Shown: positions 7,675 through 16,447 of the stretch, piece after piece
How the letters are laid out: each line of letters starts with the position of its first letter
How positions within the stretch are numbered: the first letter of the stretch is position 1
NCBI GenBank assembly: GCA_965371445.1
Contig: CBDUYN010000048.1
Location: forward strand, 1 to 55,037
Source of the DNA: DASWIG01 sp965371445
GTDB lineage: Bacteria; Acidobacteriota; Thermoanaerobaculia; Multivoradales; J023
Direction of reading: 5' to 3'
Length of the DNA: 55,037 nucleotides
Notes under the pieces: generated by a model
Told to the model about the DNA's origin: nothing
Seen by the model: the letters and a program-made list of their open reading frames with translations, nothing else
The model's database searches: none
Position numbers and translations under genes: made by a program

Positions 7675-10600
7675 TTGAAGGCGTCGGACCACCAGGGGCG
7701 GACGGTCGAAGGCGAGCCGATCGCTGTGTCGGTGGAAGGGAACATGAAAATCGGCAACTTCACGTTGTCGTTCGTGGATCTGGCGATTCCACTCTCGGGA
7801 TTGGACATCGAGGTGGTCCGTACCTACGACAGCCGGGACAAGCAGAAACGCGGCTTCGGCGTCGGCTGGACGCTCGATGTCCGGCAGGGCTCTTACCGGA
7901 ACAATCGACCTCCGGGGGAAGGGTGGAACATCGTCGATGGTTTCCTTCCCTGCGAGGTCGCCCAGGAGACCAGGTCGCACCAGACCGTCGTCCGACTCTC
8001 CGACCAGGAAATCTACAGCTTCAGCCTGCGCTTGGTCGATCCGGCGCCGACGCTCGGCGGCTGCTTTGCGCGGGCCGAGTTCGAGTACGACCATGGGCCG
8101 CAGGTCGGCGCGACGCTCGAGGTCCTGGGAAATGTCGACGTCTTCTACGAGAAAGCGAGCGATCGGGTCGTCGACATCGAGACCTTCAAGGTCTACGAGC
8201 CCGAGGACGTCAAATTCACCACCCGCGACGGCCGCATTTTCCACCTGAACCTGAAAGACGGTGTCACCCATCTCGAGGATCCGAACGGCAACGCCCTGGA
8301 GATCACTCCTGAGGGAATCACCCACTCGAGCGGTCGCGGACTGGAGTTCCTGCGCGACGCCGAGGGCCGGATCGAAAGGATCACCGACCTGCTGGGGAAC
8401 GAGAACGTCTACGCCTACGACGACGCTGGCGACCTCGTAGCGACGACTGATCGGGCTGGAGCGACGACGCACTTTATCTACGAGCGCGACCATCTCCTCG
8501 CCGAGATCGAGAACGCCCTGGGAGTCCGCGCGGTACGCACCGAGTACGACAAGGACGGCCGCATGATCCGCACGATCGATGCGGTGGGCAAGGTCGCACA
8601 GTTCGACCATGACCTGACGAGCCGCAAGGAAGTGCAGACGGACCGCCTGGGTCTGATCCGAAGCATGGAGTACGACGACCGGGGGAACGTCGTGCGCGAG
8701 ACCGACGAGGACCAGGCGGTGACGGTCAGAACCTTCGACGCCCGCGACAACATATTGACAGAGACCGACCCTATCGGCCGTACGACGCGCTTCGAGTACA
8801 CGCTGGACGGGGATCTGAAGAAAGAAGTCGATCCGCTCAGCCACGCGACCGAGCTCACGACCGACATGGCAGGCCGGATACTGACGGTCAGTGATCCCCT
8901 GGGCCAGATGACGAGGAACGACTACGACGCGCGCGGCAACCTCTTGAGCGTTGTCGATCCCTTGGGCCAGACGCAGACGTTGACCTACACCGCGAACGGC
9001 CTGGTGAGAACGATGACCGGTGCCGACGGCCACACGAGCAACATAACTTACGATTCGTTCGGCCAAGTCCTGACGGAGACCGACGCTTCCGGCAACGAAA
9101 CGCGCTACACTTATGATTCAAACGGCAGCCGACTGAGCGAGACGCGGTCGCGGACCTTGCCGGACGGCACGACCGAGACGCTCGTCACCCGTTTCACCTA
9201 CGACAAGCTTGGACGGCTTATCGAGACCGAAGCACCCGACGGCTCGGTGACGAGCCGGACCTGCGACCTCCTGGGTCGCGAGACGTCGCACACCGACGAG
9301 CTCGGCCGTGTGACGGTTCACGCCTACGACCTCCTGGGCCGCCGGGTAAGTACCACCTTCCCGGATGCTACCTTGGAGACTTGGAGCTTCGACGCCGAGG
9401 GCCGGCTTCTGAGCGGGACCGATCGGGCGGGCCGGATAACGAGCTACGTCTATGATGGACGGGGCCGGCTCCTCGAGCTCACCTTCCCCGACGGCACGAA
9501 GGCGAAGCAGGGCTTCGACGCCGCGGGCCAGCGGGTCACGACCACTGACGCTCGCAACCACACCACCACTTTCGTTTACGACGCCGACGGCCGCCGGGTG
9601 AAGGTGATCGACGCCCTGGGTGGGGAGACGTCGATCACCTATGACGACGCTGACCGGCCGATCGAGACGACCAACCCGCTGGGCCGGAAGACGACCTTCG
9701 CCCACGATGCGGCCGGTCGCCGTATCCAGACGACCTTCCCGAACGGCACCTCGATCCGGATGACCTACGACGGCCTGGGCCGACGACGCTCGATCACCGA
9801 CCCGGCAAGCAACACCACGGCGTTCGGCTACGACGCGCTCGGCCGCCTTGTGACTGTGACCGACGCACTCGACCGGGTGACGTCCTACACCTATGACGAG
9901 GTGGACAACCTCGTCGTCCAGACCGACGCCAATGCCAAGAGCACCCGCTTCGAGTACGACCGCCGGGGCCGGCTGATCGCCCGTATCCTCGCTGACGGTC
10001 AGCGGGAGGTGATGACCTACGATGCCGACGGCACGCTCGCAAGCCGCATTGGTTTCAACGGTGCCGTGACGACTTTTGCCTACGACCAGAACGCTCGCCT
10101 CACCAGGCGCCGTTTCGGTGCCGACACCGAGGTGAGTTTCACCTACACACCGACAGGTCAACGGGCGACGGTAGCCGACGCCCGCGGCACCACGCTCTAC
10201 AAGTACGACGCCATGGACCAGCTGGTGAAAAAGACAGAGCCCGCGGGTTGGGAGCTGGCCTACGGCTACGACCCTGAGGGTAACCGCACCCGGCTGACGG
10301 CTACAGTCGACAGCACTGTCCTGGAGACGACCTTCACCTACGACGCGTTGAGCCGCCTCCGGACCGTGACGGATCCGGAAGGGGCGGTCTTCACCTACGT
10401 CTACGATGCCGCAAGCAACTTGACAGCGCTCGATTTCCCGAACGGTGTCAGGACCACCTGGGCTTACGACGCTCTCAACCGCGTCGAGGGCCTCTCGACC
10501 GTAACGAGCACGGGCGCGGTCCTGCAGAGCTATGAATACGTTCTTGACGCTCTCGGCCGCCGGCAGCGGATCAACGAGGACGACGGGACCTCGCGCCACT

Positions 10601-11019
10601 ACACCTACGATCCGGTGTCGAGACTCATACAGGATCGGGTCACCGCGGCGTCGAGCGCCCTGGTCTACCAGCGCGACTTCGTCTACGACCCGGTAGGCAA
10701 CCGTACCGAGCAGAAGGCCACTTTCGCTGGCGACGCGACCGAGACTGTGGCCTACAAATACGACGAGCGTCATCGGCTGCTCTCCGCGACGCCCGGGTCG
10801 ACCTCAGCCTGGGACGTGAACGGCAACTTGACGAGCGAAAACCCCGGAGCAAGCTACACCTGGGACGCGGCAGATCGCCTCGTGCATCTCACCAGGGATG
10901 ACGCCACGGAGGTCGGTACCGCCTACGACGCCGACGGCAACCGCGTCCGAACCGAGGTCATGAGGCCGGACTCACGTCCGAGATCGTCCACTACCTGGTC
11001 GACACGAACGCTCCGCTGA
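7675..11019 (+). CDS. RHS/YD-repeat protein, central repeat barrel (frame 2 of 3)
   Basis: About 1100 residues made largely of YD repeats (YDxxGRLxxxTDxxGxxTxxxYD), about forty copies, preceded by the usual opening GNFTLSFVDLAIPLSGLDIE and VVRTYDSRD..FGVGWTLD. Such repeats build the hollow beta-shell that encloses the C-terminal toxin in RHS and teneurin-like proteins. The 7675 TTG is probably not a real start; the frame continues from the upstream signal-peptide part after a one-base insertion. Near 10960 a one-base deletion (GTC-AT-GAG) throws it out of frame again, giving a spurious basic tail (SRPRSSTTWSTRTLR). The two shifts cancel, so the first and third parts share a reading frame. Confidence 0.85.
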   Translation: MKASDHQGRTVEGEPIAVSVEGNMKIGNFTLSFVDLAIPLSGLDIEVVRTYDSRDKQKRGFGVGWTLDVRQGSYRNNRPPGEGWNIVDGFLPCEVAQETRSHQTVVRLSDQEIYSFSLRLVDPAPTLGGCFARAEFEYDHGPQVGATLEVLGNVDVFYEKASDRVVDIETFKVYEPEDVKFTTRDGRIFHLNLKDGVTHLEDPNGNALEITPEGITHSSGRGLEFLRDAEGRIERITDLLGNENVYAYDDAGDLVATTDRAGATTHFIYERDHLLAEIENALGVRAVRTEYDKDGRMIRTIDAVGKVAQFDHDLTSRKEVQTDRLGLIRSMEYDDRGNVVRETDEDQAVTVRTFDARDNILTETDPIGRTTRFEYTLDGDLKKEVDPLSHATELTTDMAGRILTVSDPLGQMTRNDYDARGNLLSVVDPLGQTQTLTYTANGLVRTMTGADGHTSNITYDSFGQVLTETDASGNETRYTYDSNGSRLSETRSRTLPDGTTETLVTRFTYDKLGRLIETEAPDGSVTSRTCDLLGRETSHTDELGRVTVHAYDLLGRRVSTTFPDATLETWSFDAEGRLLSGTDRAGRITSYVYDGRGRLLELTFPDGTKAKQGFDAAGQRVTTTDARNHTTTFVYDADGRRVKVIDALGGETSITYDDADRPIETTNPLGRKTTFAHDAAGRRIQTTFPNGTSIRMTYDGLGRRRSITDPASNTTAFGYDALGRLVTVTDALDRVTSYTYDEVDNLVVQTDANAKSTRFEYDRRGRLIARILADGQREVMTYDADGTLASRIGFNGAVTTFAYDQNARLTRRRFGADTEVSFTYTPTGQRATVADARGTTLYKYDAMDQLVKKTEPAGWELAYGYDPEGNRTRLTATVDSTVLETTFTYDALSRLRTVTDPEGAVFTYVYDAASNLTALDFPNGVRTTWAYDALNRVEGLSTVTSTGAVLQSYEYVLDALGRRQRINEDDGTSRHYTYDPVSRLIQDRVTAASSALVYQRDFVYDPVGNRTEQKATFAGDATETVAYKYDERHRLLSATPGSTSAWDVNGNLTSENPGASYTWDAADRLVHLTRDDATEVGTAYDADGNRVRTEVMRPDSRPRSSTTWSTRTLR

Positions 11020-11024
11020 GCCAG

Positions 11025-12020
11025 GTGGTGGCCGAGATCCATACCTCCGGGCAGGTCGTGGCCCACTACGTCCGCGGCCGCCGGCTGCTTGCCATCGAGA
11101 GACCGCAGACCGGCGATCACCGCTACTACCATGCCGATGCCCTGGGTTCGATACGCCTGCTCTCCGACTCCGCTGCCACGGCCACGGACCGCTACAGCTA
11201 CCAGGCATTCGGCGATCTGCTGGAGCACCAAGGAACAGACCCCAACCCCTATGGGTTCGCTGGCGAGCCCTTCGATCCGGAAGCCGGCCTCTACTACAAC
11301 CGGGCCAGGTGGCTTGACACGTCCGTCGGCCGGTTCACCTCTGCTGATCCGTTTCCGGGTCGCCTCCGTGATCCCCAGTCGCTACACCGCTACCTCTATG
11401 CGCACCTCGATCCCGTCAACCGCGTCGATCCCTCCGGGCGGTTCACTACGGGAATTGCGGGTGCCCTGGCGTCTTTTTCAGTCTCCGGCAGTCTCGCGGG
11501 CGCGATCCCGGGCGCGACGCCGGCTCAACTGCCGATCAAGTTCCGAACGGTGACCGCGGGAGAGAAACGGCTGGTCGAGTCAGTCTTCCTCGGCGAGGTT
11601 GACACCACGAAAGTCCGGATTTTCCGCAAGCGGTACCTCGGGGTGCAGAGAGAAACCGACATCATGGCGCCAAACGGCAACATCTACTATCACCCCGAGG
11701 CCACTGGGGACGCGGCATATTCGAGCGACTTGTCAAAGGAGACGATTTCGAGGCAGGCGTTGTTCATTCATGAGATGACACACGTGTGGCAGATCCAGCA
11801 CGGAGTCAACCTGAAATTAAGGAGGTTCTTCAACCCTCGCTACACTTACTTGCCATTCAAGCCCGGGAAGAAATTCCGAAGATACGGCGTCGAGAAACAG
11901 GCGGACATCGTTATGGACTACTTCTTGCTAAGAAACGGTGTGCCGATGGACCGGCCGCCGATCTGCGACTATGAGGATCTCATTCCATGGCTGCCGGCCT
12001 GTCCGCAGCTCACACCATGA
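11025..12020 (+). CDS. RHS core terminus with HExxH metallopeptidase-like toxin tip (frame 3 of 3)
   Basis: The homologous frame opens near 10962 (EAGLTSEIVHYLVDTNAPLS); the GTG at 11025 is only the first available start. It holds the conserved RHS closing segment: YYHADALGSIRLL, YGFAGEPFDPEAGLYYNRAR, GRFTSADPFPG and DPVNRVDPSG, where RHS proteins are usually cut. The remaining tip of about 180 residues has FIHEMTHVWQIQHG (HEMTH at 11769-11783) and, about 36 residues on, EKQADIVMDYFLLRNG, whose Glu could be the third zinc ligand. This matches the metallopeptidase toxin tips seen on polymorphic toxins. Local GC falls: 11821-11880 has 30 G+C of 60, against clearly higher values in the YD core, as expected for a swapped tip. 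Confidence 0.8.
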   Translation: MVAEIHTSGQVVAHYVRGRRLLAIERPQTGDHRYYHADALGSIRLLSDSAATATDRYSYQAFGDLLEHQGTDPNPYGFAGEPFDPEAGLYYNRARWLDTSVGRFTSADPFPGRLRDPQSLHRYLYAHLDPVNRVDPSGRFTTGIAGALASFSVSGSLAGAIPGATPAQLPIKFRTVTAGEKRLVESVFLGEVDTTKVRIFRKRYLGVQRETDIMAPNGNIYYHPEATGDAAYSSDLSKETISRQALFIHEMTHVWQIQHGVNLKLRRFFNPRYTYLPFKPGKKFRRYGVEKQADIVMDYFLLRNGVPMDRPPICDYEDLIPWLPACPQLTP

Positions 12021-12038
12021 ACCAGGGAAGTGAAGAGC

Positions 12039-12527
12039 ATGGTTTTAAGATTGTTTTTGCGCATTGGGTTTCTGATCGCAGCTCTTGTGGTCTTGAAGGT
12101 CGGTACTTCGGCGGTGGCGGCCAAGGGTCCCGAGTGCAGCGGTCGCAGTTACGAGAAAAGAGCCGAAAAGGCGGGCATGGCCCTCGGGCACGGCCTTTTG
12201 AAGAAGGCCTACGACCTGATGCTGCCCTGCGCGGAGGCAGGCAATCCGGATTCACAGCTGACGGTGGGGCTCCTCATCGATTCTGACGAGGAGGGGCACA
12301 TCGAGCAATGGAGCGAAGACGAGCGGGATCGGGAGGCCTTAAAGTGGATCAGGAAGGCGGCTTCGAACGGTCTTGAAGAAGCGATCATCGAAATCGCCAA
12401 CGCCTACGCTTACGGCTGGCTTGGTTTACCCGAGAACAGCGAGTTGGAGCGCTGCTGGCGTGGTGCCATCGACGACAAGACTCAGATTCCTCAATGCCTG
12501 GAGAAAGAAGGGAAGCCGGCTGAATGA
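12039..12527 (+). CDS. Secreted Sel1-like repeat protein, candidate immunity protein 1
   Basis: 162 residues from the ATG at 12039, with AGGGAAG about eight bases upstream; a GTG at 12030 is also possible. It begins with a signal peptide (MVLRLFLRIGFLIAALVVLK ... AVA). The mature part has four to five Cys and Sel1-like helical repeats: KKAYDLMLPCAEAGNPDSQL, REALKWIRKAASNGLEEAII and AYGWLGLPENSELERCW. It starts 18 bases after the RHS toxin stop and is paralogous to the next gene. Position, export signal and pairing suggest it neutralises the HExxH toxin outside the cytoplasm. That role is inference; Sel1 proteins have many other uses. Confidence 0.7.
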   Translation: MVLRLFLRIGFLIAALVVLKVGTSAVAAKGPECSGRSYEKRAEKAGMALGHGLLKKAYDLMLPCAEAGNPDSQLTVGLLIDSDEEGHIEQWSEDERDREALKWIRKAASNGLEEAIIEIANAYAYGWLGLPENSELERCWRGAIDDKTQIPQCLEKEGKPAE

Positions 12528-12556
12528 CGACTTTGGGGATCTCAGAAAGGAAAAGC

Positions 12557-13063
12557 ATGGTATCTGCCACCATTTTCCGCCTCATCCTTCTGATTACGCC
12601 TCTCGTAGCCTTGATGGCCTTCACCCCAGCGGTGGCGGCCAAAGACCTCAAGTGCATCGGCGCCAGTTACGAGAAACGTGCCAAGAGAGCCGGCAAGGCA
12701 TACTTTCGTGGACACTTCAAGAAAGCCTACGGCATGATGCTGCCCTGCGCGAAGAAGGGTTACCCGGAGCCTCAGTTTATGGTAGGCATCTTCCTCCATG
12801 AAGATGAAGGGCAGATCGTTCAGCTAAGCGACACCGAGCGCGACCGGAAGGCCCTCGCGTGGATCAGGAAGGCTGCTTTGAGCGGTCACGAGGAAGCGAT
12901 CTATGAAGTCGTCAACTCCTACGCCTACGGCTGGTTCGGTGTGCCAGAGAACAGCGAACTTGAGAAGTGTTGGCGCTCCGCGGCCGAAGACAGAGGTCAG
13001 ATCGCTGTTTGCGTGGATCAAGAAATGGACGCAGGAATAGGGACGCGGGAACAACGTCGGTGA
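12557..13063 (+). CDS. Secreted Sel1-like repeat protein, candidate immunity protein 2
   Basis: 168 residues from the ATG at 12557, preceded by AGAAAGGA. It is a clear paralogue of the gene before it: shared blocks include KKAYGMMLPCAKKGYPEPQF, RKALAWIRKAALSGHEEAIY and YAYGWFGVPENSELEKCWRS, and a signal peptide MVSATIFRLILLITPLVALM. The C-terminus (MDAGIGTREQRR) is unlike the first copy. Tandem divergent immunity genes commonly follow toxin tips that have been exchanged over time. A third copy begins at 13074 but is cut off after about 35 codons. Confidence 0.7.
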   Translation: MVSATIFRLILLITPLVALMAFTPAVAAKDLKCIGASYEKRAKRAGKAYFRGHFKKAYGMMLPCAKKGYPEPQFMVGIFLHEDEGQIVQLSDTERDRKALAWIRKAALSGHEEAIYEVVNSYAYGWFGVPENSELEKCWRSAAEDRGQIAVCVDQEMDAGIGTREQRR

Positions 13064-13073
13064 TAATGCGATC

Positions 13074-13175
13074 ATGGCTGTAAACCACTGGGATAGGCTC
13101 ATGATCATCGCTGTCGCGATGTGTGCCGGGTGTGTGTCTGCACCTTTCGGCCGTGGCGTGGAATGCACCGGTGAG
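13074..13175 (+). pseudogene. Truncated third Sel1-like immunity paralogue
   Basis: The frame from ATG 13074 reads MAVNHWDRLMIIAVAMCAGC then VSAPFGRGVECTGE: a signal peptide followed by a Cys-containing start that matches the ECSG and KCIG of the two preceding paralogues. Homology stops at about 13175, where the opposite strand becomes the start of a vapC gene that is itself cut at the same place. Both genes end at one point, which marks a recombination junction. Confidence 0.5.
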
Positions 13176-13322
13176 CTTCCGAGCCAGGCTGACGTGGAAC
13201 TCGGCGACCACGAGATCGCTGATCCAGATCGCCTTCGCCGCCGCCAGGATCCCGGCCGAGTCCCCGCTTCGCGCTTCAGCGACATAGGCCGGCAGAAGCA
13301 GAGACGTGTCCGCGTAGATCAG
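13170..13322 (-). pseudogene. 3'-truncated PIN-domain toxin (vapC remnant)
   Basis: The minus-strand frame overlapping the stop of the antitoxin gene reads LIYADTSLLLPAYVAEARSG, then about fifteen residues later WISDLVVAEFHVSLARKL, the first third of a VapC: leading Asp and an acidic residue of the second motif. After about 50 codons it passes into unrelated sequence (FHATAERCRHTPG) and stops at about 12912, so the rest of the PIN domain is missing. No standard start codon is present where expected (ATC or CTG near 13322). It cannot encode a working nuclease. Confidence 0.65.
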
Positions 13323-13552
13323 GATCGCTCTTCCTCCCGCATCTCCAACACGGTATTTCCGTGGTGGATCGGCATCCCCAACCGCTTCCGGAAAGCCGCC
13401 ATGTCGGGCCAGCGCGAGCTCCTCCGGGTGGGCTCAGATTCCTCCTCGAGGACGATCACCACCCGATGTTGTCCCCGCGGGAACGATTCTGGAATCGTCG
13501 CGGTCAGAGTTCCGTCCTCTTCAGCCTTGGCGACGGTCTCAATCGTCTGCAT
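13319..13552 (-). CDS. Small antitoxin-like protein (VapB-type) of a broken pair
   Basis: 77 residues from the ATG at 13552, preceded by GGAGG at suitable spacing. It starts MQTIETVAKAEEDGTLTATI followed by PESFPRGQHRVVIVLEEESE, a short beta-rich swapped-hairpin style N-terminus common in antitoxins adjacent to PIN toxins, then a helical toxin-binding tail. Its stop overlaps the start region of the truncated vapC. The antitoxin is intact although its toxin is not. Confidence 0.6.
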   Translation of the reverse strand: MQTIETVAKAEEDGTLTATIPESFPRGQHRVVIVLEEESEPTRRSSRWPDMAAFRKRLGMPIHHGNTVLEMREEERS

Positions 13553-13680
13553 GTCTCGGCCTCCGGTCGGCATTGGGTCGATCCCTCACGGATCTGTCCC
13601 GATCCTACCACCTTGAGCGCCGGGGCGGGCACCTGTCGCCGCAACGCCGCCGATCCCAGCGGGCTGTTAGAGTCCAAGGC

Positions 13681-16083
13681 GTGCCGAAGCGAAGCACATC
13701 GACCAGCGCCAAGCGCCGCCGCCGGCCCTCGAAGCGCAAGCGGCGTAAGGGCCGCAAGCGGCGTTTCGGACGCTCTATCTTCCTCGCCGCCCTCGTCTGC
13801 GGCGGAGCGCTCGCCTGGCTCCTCTGGCCGTTCTGGCAGCTTTCGGGCCAGTTCGCGGCCCATCCCACCGAGCAGCCGTCGCGTCTCTACGGCGCGGCGC
13901 CGGAGCTTCGGCCCGGCGGCGAGTGGACGCGGCAGAGTTTTCTCGCCTGGCTTGAGGAAGCGGGCTACAGCGCTGCCACGGGGGCTGAGCTTCTGCCGGG
14001 GAGCTACCGCGCGAACGCCGAGAGGATCGAGGTCTACCGGCGCCGTTTCCTGACGAAAAGCGGCGCGGCCGGCGGCAACCGGCTGCGAGCTCGCTTCTCC
14101 GGCTCACGGATCGCGTCGCTCGAGGTCGAGGACCGCCGCGTCGCGAGCGCTTTTCTCGATCCACCGCTGGTGGCGTCGTACTACGGCTCGGAGCTGCGCG
14201 AGCGGCGTCCCTTCGTGTCGATCGACGCCGAGCTCCCCGAGGACCTGATCCTCGCCGTCCTCGCCATCGAGGACGCCAACTTCCTCTCCCACCCCGGCAT
14301 CTCGCTCACCGGCACCCTGCGTGCCGCCTGGTCGAACCTGCGCGATCAGCGCCTGGGTCAGGGCGGTTCGACTTTGACCCAGCAGCTGGTCAAAAACATC
14401 TACCTGAGCCACGAGCGCACCTGGATGCGCAAGATCCGGGAGGCGATCCTCGCCGTCCTCCTGGAGCTGCGCTACGACAAGCGGGCGATCTTCCGCGCCT
14501 ACTTGAACGAGATCTACTGGGGCCGCTCCGGGAGCATCAACCTGATGGGCGTCGGAGCGGCGGCGTGGGCCTACTTCGGCAAGGAGCCGGCCCAGCTGAC
14601 GCTCGCCGAGTCGGCGCTTCTCGCCGGCATGATCCGGTCACCCAGCCGCTATTCACCGATCACCTCGCCGGAGCGTGCCAAAGAGCGCCGGAACATGGTG
14701 CTGGAGCGGTTGGCGCAGCTCAACTGGGTGGAGATCGAGCGTCTGGAGGCGGCGAGCTCGGAGCCGATCGTGGTACGCCAGGGACGCCTCGTGGCCCGGC
14801 GGGCACCGTTTTTCGCCGACGCCATGGCCGAGGAGGCGCGGCGCCGTTTCCGGCTCGGCGAGCTGCGCGACGCGGGTTACGTCCTGGTCTCGACGCTACG
14901 CCTCGACGACCAACTGGCCGCCGAGGAGGCCGTCGGCTGGGGTGTCGACGCGCTCGAAAAGGGCTGGGAGAAGGGCCGCGGGAAGGATCTCCAAGCAGCG
15001 CTCGTCTCGGTCAATCCGTCGGACGGAGCGGTCCTCGCCTACGTTGGCGGCGAGGACTACGGCGCGAGCCAGTTCGACCGGGTCGCGAACGCCCGCCGCC
15101 AGCCGGGGAGCTCCTTCAAGCCGATCGTCTTCGCCGCCGCCCTCGCCGAGCGAGCCGCGACGTCGGCGTCGATTTTCGACGACGAGCCCCTGACCGTCAC
15201 CTACGACAACCGCAGCTGGAGCCCCCGGAACTCCGACGGCAAGTACAGGGGGCCGGTGAGCGCCCGTACGGCGCTGGAGAAGAGCCTGAACGTCCCCACG
15301 GCGCGGCTGGCGCTCGTCACAGGTCTCGATCCGATCATCGAGCTTGCCCACGCCATGGGGATCGAGGGACGTATCCGTGCGTTCCCGGCGCTCGCCCTGG
15401 GCTCGATGGAGGTGACGCCGCGCGAGATGGCCACGGTCTACGCCACGTTCGCCGCCGGCGGCGTGCGGCCGGCGCTCCATGGCCTGGAGGCGGTTTTTGA
15501 CCGTACGGGCAAGCCGATCGGGGGCGCTCCTTTGAAGAAGAGCAGGCGTGTCCTCGCCGAAGACGTGGCCTATCTCGTGACCGACCTCCTGCGGGGCGTC
15601 CTCGACAACGGCACGGGCCGGGGAGCCCGGGACCAGGGCTTGACGGACCCTCTGGCGGGCAAGACGGGCACCACGAACGACCGCCGCGACAGCTGGTTTG
15701 CCGGCTACTCGCCGGATCGTGCGACGCTCGTCTGGGTCGGCTACGACGACAACTCGAAGACGCGCCTCTCGGGAGCGCGGGCGGCGTTGCCGATCTGGAC
15801 CCGTTTCACCCACAAGGTGCGTCCGCGGGGGGGCTTTACGCCCTTTGTGGAGCCGGAGGGGATCGTCCGCGCGTGGATCGACCCGGAGACGGGAGGGCTC
15901 GCGACGACCCGTTGCCCGCGGGTCCGGGCGGAGCTATTCCTGCGCAGCTTCCCGCCCGGCGAGCTGTGCGGCGAGCACCTCGGACGCGCCCTGCCGCAAC
16001 CGGAGGCGATTGCGGTCCCGGAGGAGGACCATCCTTTTCGTCGTTGGCTCCACCGAATGAAGAAGGGCCGCCGGTCCGACTGA
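13681..16083 (+). CDS. Class A penicillin-binding protein (PBP1B-like) glycosyltransferase/transpeptidase
   Basis: 800 residues from GTG 13681. A very basic cytoplasmic tail (STSTSAKRRRRPSKRKRRKG) precedes one membrane anchor (FLAALVCGGALAWLLWPFW). The GT51 glycosyltransferase follows, with IEDANFLSHPG (Glu about 197) and GGSTLTQQLVKN. The transpeptidase carries SSFK (Ser about 477), SLN (about 535) and KTGTT (about 661). An N-terminal regulatory part before the GT51 domain resembles the UB2H region of PBP1B. It makes and crosslinks peptidoglycan strands at the outer face of the inner membrane. GTG is chosen because the decayed copy at 6443 begins at the same codon. The gene is intact. Confidence 0.93.
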   Translation: MPKRSTSTSAKRRRRPSKRKRRKGRKRRFGRSIFLAALVCGGALAWLLWPFWQLSGQFAAHPTEQPSRLYGAAPELRPGGEWTRQSFLAWLEEAGYSAATGAELLPGSYRANAERIEVYRRRFLTKSGAAGGNRLRARFSGSRIASLEVEDRRVASAFLDPPLVASYYGSELRERRPFVSIDAELPEDLILAVLAIEDANFLSHPGISLTGTLRAAWSNLRDQRLGQGGSTLTQQLVKNIYLSHERTWMRKIREAILAVLLELRYDKRAIFRAYLNEIYWGRSGSINLMGVGAAAWAYFGKEPAQLTLAESALLAGMIRSPSRYSPITSPERAKERRNMVLERLAQLNWVEIERLEAASSEPIVVRQGRLVARRAPFFADAMAEEARRRFRLGELRDAGYVLVSTLRLDDQLAAEEAVGWGVDALEKGWEKGRGKDLQAALVSVNPSDGAVLAYVGGEDYGASQFDRVANARRQPGSSFKPIVFAAALAERAATSASIFDDEPLTVTYDNRSWSPRNSDGKYRGPVSARTALEKSLNVPTARLALVTGLDPIIELAHAMGIEGRIRAFPALALGSMEVTPREMATVYATFAAGGVRPALHGLEAVFDRTGKPIGGAPLKKSRRVLAEDVAYLVTDLLRGVLDNGTGRGARDQGLTDPLAGKTGTTNDRRDSWFAGYSPDRATLVWVGYDDNSKTRLSGARAALPIWTRFTHKVRPRGGFTPFVEPEGIVRAWIDPETGGLATTRCPRVRAELFLRSFPPGELCGEHLGRALPQPEAIAVPEEDHPFRRWLHRMKKGRRSD

Positions 16084-16114
16084 GCTCGTGCCGACGCTCT
16101 GTGTCGTCTTTGTG

Positions 16115-16149
16115 TTGACAAAACGGCAGAGAAATGGCTATTTTAGCCA
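16115..16149 (+). promoter_or_regulatory. Promoter and palindromic operator of the vapBC pair, apparently leaderless
   Basis: TTGACA at 16115-16120, an 18-base spacer, and TATTTT at 16139-16144. Six bases later is the ATG at 16151, so transcription should begin at or next to the start codon. A perfect inverted repeat TGGCTA-TTT-TAGCCA (16135-16149) overlaps the -10 element and is a good candidate for antitoxin autorepression. Confidence 0.65.
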
Positions 16150-16150
16150 G

Positions 16151-16447
16151 ATGAAGACCGCCACATTGACCGAGACCAAGAACAACCTGAGTGCTCTCAT
16201 CGACCAAGTGCGCCACGGAGAGACGATTCTGATCCTGGACCGCGGGCGCCCGGTGGCGCGGATCGAGACGGCTGTGACGGCAGCCGAAGACGCGGCAGGC
16301 CGGCTCGCCCGCCTGGAGCGCCAGGGTTGTCTCCGGCGGGCGAGCGCGCCACCACCGGAAGAGATTCTGCGACAGAGACCGCCTGTGCCTGAAGGGTCGG
16401 CGAGCATCCTGGAAGCACTCCTCGCCGAGCGCGAGGAAAACCGGTGA
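16151..16447 (+). CDS. vapB: Phd/YefM-type antitoxin (VapB role)
   Basis: 98 residues. The N-terminus MKTATLTETKNNLSALIDQV, then RHGETILILDRGRPVARIE, is the Phd/YefM fold that binds DNA as a dimer; the C-terminal half (ILRQRPPVPEGSASILEALL) should bind the toxin. The stop overlaps the GTG of the toxin by four bases (GTGA). No ribosome-binding site precedes the ATG, in keeping with a leaderless message. The palindrome over the -10 is its likely operator. Confidence 0.85.
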   Translation: MKTATLTETKNNLSALIDQVRHGETILILDRGRPVARIETAVTAAEDAAGRLARLERQGCLRRASAPPPEEILRQRPPVPEGSASILEALLAEREENR

